DNA of 17,605 nucleotides. Origin: Clostridia bacterium (lineage in GTDB: Bacteria; Bacillota; Clostridia; Oscillospirales; QAKW01). The stretch's first letter is position 1. Each line of letters opens with the position of its first letter. The position numbers were made by a program, and so were the translations under genes. A model generated the notes under the pieces. It ran no database searches. It saw only the letters and a program-made list of their open reading frames with translations, and had not been told where the DNA came from. Below are positions 6,342-12,544 of this stretch, one piece after another. Location: assembly GCA_017442025.1 (NCBI GenBank), contig JAFSBD010000105.1:1-17605 (forward strand), written 5' to 3'.

Positions 6342-7781
6342 ATGTTGAAAAGAATTCTTGCCATCCTGCTCTGCGCGGTGCTGATCCTTTGCGGCACCAC
6401 CGCCTGTAAGCCGGATAATATTCAATACCCCTCGGAGATCGTGGATCCCACCCAGCAGCCGAGCGAGCCCGCTCCTGCGCCCAAGCCCCAGGAAGGGGAA
6501 GGGGAGCAGACCCCCGATGTCTCCCTGCCGCAGACCCCCGAAAGCGAAACGCCTGCGCCGACCAACCCCTTGGCGGCGGCAGATTTCACCCCCTCTAAGG
6601 ATGTGGCATCGACCCTCACCGCCGGCGGCATCATCAAGCCCGGCAAGGCGGCCCACGACCTTAAAAACCGTACCATCATTCTTTATACCGCCGCAGGCGA
6701 CCCTGCATTCAGTTATGTAAACCAAGAGGGCAAGACCGTTACCGAATGGGATTGGATGAAGCAGTTGGCGGAGGCCGAAGGCTTTATGCTGAAGCTCTAT
6801 CGAAAGAGCGCCGCCGTCTCGCTGAAATCCCAGCGGGTAGCCCTGCTTTCGGGACAAAAGCTCAGCCTCGTTCAGATGCGCGCCAACGACCTGGCCGCAG
6901 GCCTCACCCTCTGCCGTTCGGCGGAAGGGTTCCTGGATATGAACGCCCAAACCTTTGGCATCAGCAAGGCGGTGCTCAAGCAGAGCGGTTATAAACTGTT
7001 TGCCCCCGTCGGGCAGGTGCAGTCCCTCTGGTACTCCGCCGCTTTGATGCCCGCCGATACCGATCCTCACACTTTGAGCAAGGAAAATAAGTGGACATTG
7101 GATTCCTTTAAGACGGTCTATTCCCATGCCGCCGCCAATAACGCTTTGCCGCTCCAAATGGAGGATGAGCTGGCCTGGGCCACCCTTTCGGGCGTAAGCC
7201 CCTTGACCCTCCTGGAGGGTAAGCTGGATAGCAACATCACCGCCAAGGCCACCCGCGATGTCTGGGCAACGCTCCAGGCTCTGCGCGGCGATCTGCCGGC
7301 AGTCGCCTTGGCCGCCGATTCGGCTTATGATCTTAAAAATAATAATACCGCCATGGCCTTTACCGATACCCCCCAAACCGCCGAAGGCAGTAGCTATCGG
7401 TATGCGCCCCTGCCCGCGCTGAAGGAGGGAACAGCAGGTACCGTTACCTATAGCGGGACCTTCCTGGGGTTGCCGAAATATAACACCGAAGAAGAGCATA
7501 CCCTTGCCGCTTTGACCTTTGCGGAGCTTTGGTGCAACCGCTATTCCGAGGTGCGCGCAGGGCAGCTCAAAGCCCTGGGCACAGCAGGCGAAGATTATGT
7601 AAACTATATCAACATGGCCGAGCAAAACGGCCACCTGATCCTGCGGGATGCCGCCATCGAGGAAAAGGCAAAAACCTACCTCAATGGCCTCAACGATAAA
7701 ACAGTGGATCTGGAAAAGGGCTATAAAGAAACCCAGGACGCCATCGATCCCCTGCTTGATCGCTATAATCTCTACTATTAA
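6342..7781 (+). CDS. Secreted lipoprotein resembling an extracellular (sugar-type) solute-binding protein
   Basis: 479 residues. MLKRILAILLCAVLILCGTTAC is a lipoprotein signal peptide with Cys22 as the lipidated residue. Residues 23-80 are a Pro/Glu/Thr-rich linker (PSEPAPAPKPQEGEGEQTP). The rest has the feel of family 1 solute-binding proteins: a periplasmic-binding layout with SLWYSAALMP, WTLDSFKTVYSHAA, a late AMAFTDTPQTAEG strand and SGTFLGLPKYN before a helix with ALTFAELWCN. The similarity is by pattern only and the protein is divergent. No permease or ATPase gene adjoins it; it is instead the last gene of the parA-parB-rnhA run, 18 nt after rnhA with AAAGGG as ribosome site. It could be an orphan binding protein or a regulator of a transporter elsewhere. 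Confidence 0.7.
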   Translation: MLKRILAILLCAVLILCGTTACKPDNIQYPSEIVDPTQQPSEPAPAPKPQEGEGEQTPDVSLPQTPESETPAPTNPLAAADFTPSKDVASTLTAGGIIKPGKAAHDLKNRTIILYTAAGDPAFSYVNQEGKTVTEWDWMKQLAEAEGFMLKLYRKSAAVSLKSQRVALLSGQKLSLVQMRANDLAAGLTLCRSAEGFLDMNAQTFGISKAVLKQSGYKLFAPVGQVQSLWYSAALMPADTDPHTLSKENKWTLDSFKTVYSHAAANNALPLQMEDELAWATLSGVSPLTLLEGKLDSNITAKATRDVWATLQALRGDLPAVALAADSAYDLKNNNTAMAFTDTPQTAEGSSYRYAPLPALKEGTAGTVTYSGTFLGLPKYNTEEEHTLAALTFAELWCNRYSEVRAGQLKALGTAGEDYVNYINMAEQNGHLILRDAAIEEKAKTYLNGLNDKTVDLEKGYKETQDAIDPLLDRYNLYY

Positions 7782-7785
7782 AAAC

Positions 7786-7814
7786 AAAAAGCCACCCTGC
7801 GGGGTGGCTTTTTT
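7786..7814 (+). terminator. Terminator of the par operon
   Basis: GCCACCC (7791-7797), loop TGCG, GGGTGGC (7802-7808), then TTTTTT, with AAAAA before the stem. It lies 5 nt after the lipoprotein stop. Confidence 0.93.
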
Positions 7815-7853
7815 GCATAAATTTCCTTCGGTTGGTACAAACTAACTCCAACC
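7813..7853 (+). promoter_or_regulatory. Putative rubrerythrin promoter with an inverted repeat over the start region
   Basis: TTGCAT (7813-7818), 17 nt, then TACAAA (7836-7841) with a preceding TGG (extended -10). GGTTGG (7830-7835) and CCAACC (7848-7853) form an inverted repeat spanning the -10 and probable transcription start, as an operator might. It does not match the PerR box. The binding protein is unknown. Confidence 0.35.
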
Positions 7854-7874
7854 AAATGAAGGGAGAATAAATTT

Positions 7875-8411
7875 ATGGAATTAAAAGGAAGCAAAACCGA
7901 GGCCAATCTGATGGCCGCCTTTGCAGGGGAATCCCAGGCAAGAAATAAATACACTTATTATGCTGCCAAGGCCAAAAAGGATGGCTATGAGCAGATCGGC
8001 GCGTTTTTTGAAGAAACGGCGAATAATGAAAAGGAGCACGCCGAGATCTGGTTCAACCTGCTCCATAACGGCCAAAAGGAGACCGCCCCCAACTTGGAGG
8101 ATGCCGCCGCAGGCGAAAACTATGAGTGGACCGAGATGTACCCCGAATTTGCCAGGGTGGCGCGGGAAGAGGGGTTTGCCGAGATCGCTTATCTCTTTGA
8201 TGCGGTGGCCAAGATCGAGAAAGAGCATGAGCAACGCTTTTTGAAGCTGAAGGGCAATATTGACGGTCATCTGGTCTTCGAGCGGGAGGGTGGCACCATC
8301 TGGATCTGCCGCAACTGCGGGCATATGCACGAAGGGGCAGCGGCACCGAAAATGTGTCCGGTATGTAAAAAACCACAGTCATATTTTATGCTCCCTAATA
8401 AGAACTACTAA
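7875..8411 (+). CDS. rbr: Rubrerythrin (non-haem di-iron peroxidase)
   Basis: 178 residues, standard for classical rubrerythrin. It reduces hydrogen peroxide with electrons from NADH via rubredoxin-type carriers in the cytoplasm of anaerobes. The four-helix di-iron domain covers 1-135, with ligand candidates Glu19 (FAGESQARNKY), Glu52/His55 (NNEKEHAE), Glu103 and Glu115/His118 (IEKEHEQRF). The C-terminal rubredoxin-like domain binds one iron through Cys145-x-x-Cys148 and Cys161-x-x-Cys164. AAGGGAG lies 10 nt before the ATG. It is a single-gene unit between the par operon terminator and a long 3' hairpin. Confidence 0.96.
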   Translation: MELKGSKTEANLMAAFAGESQARNKYTYYAAKAKKDGYEQIGAFFEETANNEKEHAEIWFNLLHNGQKETAPNLEDAAAGENYEWTEMYPEFARVAREEGFAEIAYLFDAVAKIEKEHEQRFLKLKGNIDGHLVFEREGGTIWICRNCGHMHEGAAAPKMCPVCKKPQSYFMLPNKNY

Positions 8412-8412
8412 A

Positions 8413-8518
8413 AAAGGAGCGAAGAAACGGGCGCATCTTCCGACTTTCTTCCCTCGCCGTATCGAGATACGCCTTCGGGAAGAGAAGCCGAAACCTGCAT
8501 CCCGTTTGTTCGCTCTTT
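8413..8518 (+). repeat. Long imperfect hairpin (family copy A) 3' of rubrerythrin
   Basis: A roughly 106-nt inverted repeat starting 2 nt after the rbr stop. The outer stem pairs GAGCGAA with TTCGCTC and AAACGGG with CCCGTTT; the inner stem pairs CTTCCC with GGGAAG; the tip is CCGTATC-GA-GATACG. The sense-strand core CGTATCGAGATACGCC matches copies B and C. No U-tract follows directly; the terminator comes 18 nt later. Confidence 0.85.
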
Positions 8519-8535
8519 GGAAAAGCAGAAAATAG

Positions 8536-8566
8536 AAAAGCCGAGCCATCATGGCTCGGCTTTTTG
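8536..8566. terminator. Bidirectional terminator, identical to the one at 9244-9272
   Basis: GCCGAGCC (8540-8547), loop ATCAT, GGCTCGGC (8553-8560), flanked by AAAA and TTTTT. It serves rubrerythrin on the forward strand and the small lipoprotein gene on the reverse strand. All 29 nt recur at the other end of the lipoprotein/regulator pair. Confidence 0.9.
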
Positions 8567-8583
8567 TTTTGGAAACGGTTTTA

Positions 8584-8850
8584 TCATTTCACGCACTTTT
8601 GGCACGGTTCATATGTCTTTGCAAGGTGTTGTTTGGAGATGGGCATAGCATTTTTGCCTGCACAGGTGGGGCGAAGATGATATTTCTTGCCGTAGGGTGC
8701 AATATAAACCGTTTCTTCTGCCGTTTCTATCTGCTCGACGGTTTCAGCAGTTTCCCTCCGTTCTTCTTCAATCCCTTCACAGTCTTTCTCACACCCAATG
8801 GGGCAAACGGCTATTATTAATATCAACAAAACCATCAAAAATTTCTTCAT
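8584..8850 (-). CDS. Small secreted protein with a Cys/His (putative zinc) C-terminal motif, probable lipoprotein
   Basis: 88 residues from the ATG at 8850, chosen because GGAGGG lies 4 nt upstream; an open frame runs further to 8907 but crosses the promoter. MKKFLMVLLILIIAVCPIGC is a signal sequence ending in a lipobox-like PIGC (Pro at -3 is atypical). Residues 21-48 are acidic (EEERRETAETVEQIETAEE). The tail YIAPYGKKYHLRPTC...YEPCQKC places His58, Cys63, Cys83 and Cys86, the YH-x4-C...PCxxC module often found at the ends of secreted Firmicutes nucleases and small lipoproteins, thought to bind zinc. Function unknown. It is divergent from the XRE regulator and shares a control region with it. 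Confidence 0.72.
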   Translation of the reverse strand: MKKFLMVLLILIIAVCPIGCEKDCEGIEEERRETAETVEQIETAEETVYIAPYGKKYHLRPTCAGKNAMPISKQHLAKTYEPCQKCVK

Positions 8851-8878
8851 AACACCCTCCGAAATATATCCCATATAT

Positions 8879-8907
8879 AGGGTAACCTTTAATATGGGAA
8901 ATGTCAA
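8879..8907 (-). promoter_or_regulatory. Promoter of the small Cys/His lipoprotein gene
   Basis: On the reverse strand a perfect TTGACA (8907-8902) and TACCCT (8884-8879) are separated by 17 nt, 28 nt before the ATG. Confidence 0.7.
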
Positions 8908-8920
8908 GAGGGTTATCCCT
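8879..8920. promoter_or_regulatory. Two related imperfect palindromes, possible operators of the XRE regulator
   Basis: AGGGTAACCT (8879-8888) covers the -10 of the leftward promoter, and AGGGTTATCCCT (8909-8920) lies just behind its -35 and upstream of a weak rightward -10 (TAGAAT, 8924-8929). Placement is as expected for a divergent autoregulated repressor pair. Binding is inferred. Confidence 0.35.
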
Positions 8921-8948
8921 TGATAGAATAATAGAGGGAGTGATGAAC

Positions 8949-9197
8949 ATGGAAAATATCAACAGTATTATCGACATTAAACAATACGGAAAAATTAAAA
9001 TCAATCTTTCCAAGGTAATGGACGAAAAAGGCATTACCCGCAACAAAATGCGCGCACTGACCGGCGTGAAATATGAAGTCATTGATCGCTATTATAAAGC
9101 CGCCAATGTCGAGCGGGTGGATCTGGACTTTTTGGCAAAAGCCTGCTATGTCCTAAACTGTTCGGTAGACGATTTATTGGAATATGTTCCCGATTAA
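8949..9197 (+). CDS. Small XRE/Cro-type helix-turn-helix transcriptional regulator
   Basis: 82 residues. The ATG at 8949 is chosen because GGGAG lies 8 nt upstream; an ATG at 8943 is too close to it. Nearly the whole protein is one DNA-binding domain: NLSKVMDEKGITRNKMRALTG (helices 1-2), VKYEVIDRYYKAANVERVD (recognition region) and LDFLAKACYVLNCSVDDLLEY, the ending seen in YozG-like XRE regulators of Firmicutes. No ligand domain is present. It is divergent from the Cys/His lipoprotein gene, and two palindromes between them are candidate operators. Confidence 0.88.
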   Translation: MENINSIIDIKQYGKIKINLSKVMDEKGITRNKMRALTGVKYEVIDRYYKAANVERVDLDFLAKACYVLNCSVDDLLEYVPD

Positions 9198-9210
9198 ACA
9201 ACCAACCCTG

Positions 9211-9230
9211 CGGGCGGTCGAGGACGCCCG
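9211..9230. repeat. Small GC-rich inverted repeat
   Basis: CGGGCG (9211-9216) pairs with CGCCCG (9225-9230) across an 8-nt loop, 14 nt after the regulator's stop and before the true terminator. There is no U-tract. It looks like a repeat remnant; no function is assigned. Confidence 0.5.
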
Positions 9231-9243
9231 CCCCTACAAGATA

Positions 9244-9272
9244 AAAAGCCGAGCCATCATGGCTCGGCTTTT
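9244..9272. terminator. Bidirectional terminator between the regulator and the paralogue cluster
   Basis: The stem GCCGAGCC/GGCTCGGC (9248-9255 / 9261-9268), flanked by A- and T-runs, is the same 29-nt sequence as at 8536. It lies between convergent genes (regulator + strand, third paralogue - strand). Confidence 0.9.
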
Positions 9273-9273
9273 A

Positions 9274-9522
9274 TTATTCCTCGATATATCGATGGTCGTA
9301 TACCGTAATTCCAAGGATTTCTACTGTATAACCCACTTCATATTTATTCATTTGTCCTTCTTTGCCCCACTCATGTATGGTATTCCAAACATAAACCGTA
9401 TAAAGCGGAGCTTCATAAACCATAGTGCCGCCGTCATCGTAACCACCTACCGACGGTATGAGCAAGATGGCCGCCAAAATGATCGCAAGAAGGATAACAA
9501 TTATTTTTGTTGCTTTTTTCAT
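9274..9522 (-). CDS. Small one-TM protein, paralogue 1 of 3
   Basis: 82 residues, with ATG preceded by AAAGGAA. The N-terminal basic segment MKKATK is followed by a membrane helix (about 6-24); the remainder is a small exported domain with YDDGGTMVYEAPLYTV and a C-terminal GYTVEILGITVYDH. The same two blocks recur in the next two upstream genes, so this is a tandem gene family. Small proteins with a DGGT-x-Y-A-LY block and a V-EILG-x-VY block occur in gut Firmicutes, but I know no function. It is the last gene of the three (order 9797, 9541, 9274) and ends at the bidirectional terminator. Confidence 0.82.
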   Translation of the reverse strand: MKKATKIIVILLAIILAAILLIPSVGGYDDGGTMVYEAPLYTVYVWNTIHEWGKEGQMNKYEVGYTVEILGITVYDHRYIEE

Positions 9523-9540
9523 TTTCTTTTCCTTTTATTA

Positions 9541-9792
9541 TCATTTTTCAACTTCTGCATATGTTATGGTTTCTTGATGATCGTATACCGTTTTGCCCAA
9601 AATTTTAACGGTATAACCAACCCAATATTCTCCTTCATTAAGGGTCATTGCGTGCCATTTATCAACCTCATAAAGCACCGCTTTATATTTCACGGATCCT
9701 CCATCCTTAACATAACTTACCTGAGGCATCAGCAAAATAAGTACCAAAATGATCACAATAAGAATAACAATTGTTTTTGTTGACTTTTTCAT
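9541..9792 (-). CDS. Small one-TM protein, paralogue 2 of 3
   Basis: 83 residues. The start at 9792 (MKKSTK) is supported by AAGGA 7 nt upstream; a longer frame back to 9843 would overlap the preceding gene. Membrane helix about 6-23, then VKDGGSVKYKAVLYEV and GYTVKILGKTVYDH. It is the most diverged of the three, with a different tail (QETITYAEVEK). The gap to the preceding stop is 4 nt, so the genes are co-transcribed. Function unknown. Confidence 0.82.
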   Translation of the reverse strand: MKKSTKTIVILIVIILVLILLMPQVSYVKDGGSVKYKAVLYEVDKWHAMTLNEGEYWVGYTVKILGKTVYDHQETITYAEVEK

Positions 9793-9796
9793 TTTA

Positions 9797-10057
9797 TTAT
9801 CCTTTTTCAACAAGTCCTTGATGATCGTACACCGTAATCCCAAGGATTTCTACGGTATAGCCTTCCTCATATATTCCGTCCTCTTCATTCCCGAAGCCTA
9901 AAGAAGAACGATGTTTGCTTACTGTATAAAGCGGTGCCTCATACATTACCGACCCGCTCTCGCTATGAGCCACCCGAGGGATCAGCAAAAAACAAGCCAA
10001 CCCAACAGCAAGAATAATGATAATAATTTTTGTTGATTTTTTCATTTTCTTTTTCAT
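9797..10057 (-). CDS. Small one-TM protein, paralogue 3 of 3
   Basis: 86 residues from ATG 10057, with AGGAG 12 nt upstream; an internal ATG at 10045 lacks as good a site. Membrane helix about 10-27, then SGSVMYEAPLYTV and GYTVEILGITVYDH, nearly the same end as paralogue 1. It is the first gene of the cluster. Its ribosome site lies immediately beyond hairpin B, and no promoter is visible between hairpin B and the gene, so transcription may continue from ftsK or start inside the hairpin. Confidence 0.8.
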   Translation of the reverse strand: MKKKMKKSTKIIIIILAVGLACFLLIPRVAHSESGSVMYEAPLYTVSKHRSSLGFGNEEDGIYEEGYTVEILGITVYDHQGLVEKG

Positions 10058-10075
10058 TTTTTAATATTTCTCCTA

Positions 10076-10179
10076 AAGGCGGATCAAAAAGGGTGCATCT
10101 CTCGTTTTCTCCCGCCGCAGGCGTATGTCGATACGTCAAGGCGGGAAAAGCGGGAGAGGTGCCCTTTTTCATTCGCCTT
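10076..10179 (-). repeat. Long imperfect hairpin (family copy B) 3' of ftsK
   Basis: A roughly 104-nt inverted repeat that overlaps the ftsK stop codon. Arms pair AAGGCG with CGCCTT, AAAAAGGG with CCCTTTTT and CCCGCC with GGCGGG, and end in the tip CGTAT-GTCG-ATACG. Read in the ftsK sense, the core is CGTATCGACATACGCC, shared with A and C. Only TTT follows, so it is a poor terminator; the next gene's ribosome site follows at once. Confidence 0.88.
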
Positions 10180-12532
10180 ACAGATCTCTTTGAACGCAGA
10201 TCTCTCGAAACTCATCCATTGTAACGAGTACCTGCCTCGGCTTCGCTCCCTCAAAGGGTCCGATAATTCCAAGGCTCTCCAGCTGGTCGATGACTCTTCC
10301 TGCGCGGGCATAGCCCATGGAGAGTCTGCGCTGGAGCATGGAGGTGGAGGCCATGCCCGCCTCGATCACGCACTCGCCCGCCTGGACGATCATTTCGTCG
10401 AAGCCGGTGTTTTCCGATTCCTCAGAGGCGTTGTTGCTCTTATCGCCGCGCATGGCGATATTATCAATATCAGAGATAGCGGATTGATCGTAGGATGCGC
10501 CAACGGAATTGTTTTTCACATAATTAACAACCGCTTCCACCTCGCTGTCGGCAACGAAACAGCCCTGCACCCGCATGGGCTTATTGGCGCCGATGGGCTT
10601 ATAGAGCATATCGCCCTTGCCCAACAGCTTTTCCGCGCCGTTTTCATCGACGATGATGCGGGAGTTGATGCCGTTATCCACCGCGAAGGCAATGCGGGAG
10701 GGGATATTGGCTTTGATCAGACCGGTAACGACATCCGCGCTGGGCCGCTGGGTGGCAACGATCAGGTGGATGCCCGCCGCGCGCGCCTTGGCGCAGAGGC
10801 GGCAGATGCAGTCTTCCACCTCTTTGGAGGAGACCATCATCAGGTCGGCCAGCTCATCGATCACCACCACGATGCGGGGCATCGGCTGATAATCGGGATG
10901 GGTCTTGCAATAGTCGTTGTAGGCTTCCAGGTTGCGCACCTGGGTATTCTTCATCAGGTCATACCGCCGATCCATTTCGGTGCAGGCCCATTGGAGGGTA
11001 CCCGCCGCCTTTTTGGGGTTGGTAACAACCGGGATCAGCAGATGGGGAATGCCGTTATAAACATCCATCTCCACCGCCTTGGGGTCGATGAGGATCAGCT
11101 TGACCTCATCGGGGGTGGCCTTATAGAGGAAGGACATCAGCATGGTATTAACGCAGACCGACTTACCCGAACCGGTGGTACCCGCCACCAGCAGATGGGG
11201 CATCTTGGCCACATCGAAGGTGATGAGATTGCCCGCAATATCCTTGCCGAGGGCAGAGGTAAGGGGGGAGCGACCGTCCTTAAACCCATCGGAGGAGAGC
11301 ACCTCGCGGATGAAAACGGTGCTGGTGGTCTCGTTGGGAATCTCGATGCCCACCGCCGACTTCCCGGGGATGGGGGCTTCGATCCGAACCTGGGTGGCGG
11401 CCAGCGCCATGGCAATCTCATTGGAAAGGCCGGCGATGCGGCTGACCCGCGTGCCCGCCTTGGGTGCCAGCTCAAAGCGGGTAACATTGGGGCCGACAGC
11501 GATCCCTGTCATGGTCGCCTCCACGCCGAAATCCCGCAGGGTCTGGAGCAAGATCTCTTCCTTTTTGCGCAGCTCTGCCTGGGTTGTCCCCGGAGCGGAG
11601 CGGCCGTTTTTCAACAGGGAGAGCGGGGGATAATTATAAAAGGTCATCTGCTCGCCCTCCATCGGTTCGGGGGCGGGCTTTGCTTTCCGCACTGCAGGGC
11701 TGCGCTTGCGGGTGGGCTTTTCCATTTCGCCGATATCCGCAGGGTCGATATACCCTTCGGCGGTAACATCATCATAAACAAAGACCGGAACAACGTCCTT
11801 GATCTCTTCGGCGGGGGTAACATCCACCGGGGGGACCCAGGGATCTTCCTCCACCCGCTCGCCCTCGGCCTCCAGATCGGAGAAACGGCGGCGGATCTTT
11901 TCTTCCTCCACATCGTCCACTAAGATCGGTGCTTCCCGCTTCTCCTTGGCTAAGGCAAAAAGCTTGCGGAAGGGCCAGGCCATCTGATAGAGGGTGAGAT
12001 CAAAGAAAAAGAGGATGGCGATGATGGTCAACGCCACCATCAGGATGCCAAAGCCCCAGCGGCTCATCAGCGCAATAAGGGGGCAGGCGATGATCCCGCC
12101 GATCACGCCGCCCTTCAGCTCCAGGCCCTGCTCCCAGAATTGGGGGATGCCTTCGGTGAAAAAGGCGCCGAAAGAATACTCGCCGGGATACCATAAAAGG
12201 TAGCTCATGCCCGAAATAATGGTGGCCAGCACCAAGCCTGTCCAGACCTTGACCATGGTGCTGTATTTCTTCTCTTTGTCCAGGGCATCGATCCCCAGCC
12301 AGGCCAAAAAGATGGGGAAGAGGAAGGTGGCAAAGCCAAAGAGCCCGTAGAGCAGATGATCCACCAGCAGGGATTTTAAAGGAACATCGATGGGCGTATA
12401 GATATAAATGGCAAAGAGCAAGGCCAGCGCAAAGAACACCACCGCATAGATACTGCGGCGGGTAGCCTGCTTCTTTTCGGCGCGCTCTGCCGCCGCTTGC
12501 TCTAATTGTTTCTTTTTACTTACGCGAGGCAT
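10178..12532 (-). CDS. spoIIIE: DNA translocase SpoIIIE/FtsK
   Basis: 784 residues, close to Bacillus SpoIIIE. The hexameric motor pumps chromosomal DNA through the division or sporulation septum. After a basic N-terminus, four to five membrane helices lie between about 27 and 180, then an acidic/Pro-rich linker to about 300. The motor begins near KKEEILLQTLRDFGVEATM, with Walker A VAGTTGSGKS (Lys457) and Walker B VVVIDELAD (Asp559). The C-terminal gamma winged helix (SMLQRRLSMGYARAGRVIDQL) reads the orienting DNA octamers. Start MPRVSKKK has AAGGGGG upstream. It follows the UppP-like gene by 12 nt and is probably co-transcribed with it. Whether the cell sporulates cannot be told from this gene alone, because Clostridia often use one FtsK/SpoIIIE for both tasks. 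Confidence 0.93.
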   Translation of the reverse strand: MPRVSKKKQLEQAAAERAEKKQATRRSIYAVVFFALALLFAIYIYTPIDVPLKSLLVDHLLYGLFGFATFLFPIFLAWLGIDALDKEKKYSTMVKVWTGLVLATIISGMSYLLWYPGEYSFGAFFTEGIPQFWEQGLELKGGVIGGIIACPLIALMSRWGFGILMVALTIIAILFFFDLTLYQMAWPFRKLFALAKEKREAPILVDDVEEEKIRRRFSDLEAEGERVEEDPWVPPVDVTPAEEIKDVVPVFVYDDVTAEGYIDPADIGEMEKPTRKRSPAVRKAKPAPEPMEGEQMTFYNYPPLSLLKNGRSAPGTTQAELRKKEEILLQTLRDFGVEATMTGIAVGPNVTRFELAPKAGTRVSRIAGLSNEIAMALAATQVRIEAPIPGKSAVGIEIPNETTSTVFIREVLSSDGFKDGRSPLTSALGKDIAGNLITFDVAKMPHLLVAGTTGSGKSVCVNTMLMSFLYKATPDEVKLILIDPKAVEMDVYNGIPHLLIPVVTNPKKAAGTLQWACTEMDRRYDLMKNTQVRNLEAYNDYCKTHPDYQPMPRIVVVIDELADLMMVSSKEVEDCICRLCAKARAAGIHLIVATQRPSADVVTGLIKANIPSRIAFAVDNGINSRIIVDENGAEKLLGKGDMLYKPIGANKPMRVQGCFVADSEVEAVVNYVKNNSVGASYDQSAISDIDNIAMRGDKSNNASEESENTGFDEMIVQAGECVIEAGMASTSMLQRRLSMGYARAGRVIDQLESLGIIGPFEGAKPRQVLVTMDEFREICVQRDL

Positions 12533-12544
12533 GCATTATCCCCC

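Noticed and set aside
6078..7787. A 569-codon open frame on the minus strand
   Set aside because: It is antisense to rnhA and the lipoprotein gene, has no ribosome site or motif, and would start inside the terminator.
8851..8907. N-terminal extension of the small Cys/His lipoprotein to the ATG at 8907
   Set aside because: The extension covers the TTGACA promoter and its ribosome site, while the ATG at 8850 begins a proper signal peptide directly after GGAGGG.
9184..9783. A 199-codon plus-strand frame across the paralogue cluster
   Set aside because: It shows an internal repeat only because it is antisense to the tandem paralogues, and it runs through the bidirectional terminator.
10076..10179. 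Hairpin B as the ordinary terminator of ftsK
   Set aside because: It has the stem but only three Ts after it in the direction of transcription, and the next gene's ribosome site follows at once. It may slow or process the transcript but lacks the terminator signature.
10674..10682. A TTATCCACC sequence resembling a DnaA box
   Set aside because: It is a single occurrence inside the spoIIIE coding region, with no companion boxes.
10190..11923. A 577-codon open frame on the plus strand
   Set aside because: It is a mirror frame of spoIIIE; its apparent length comes from the codon bias of the real gene.
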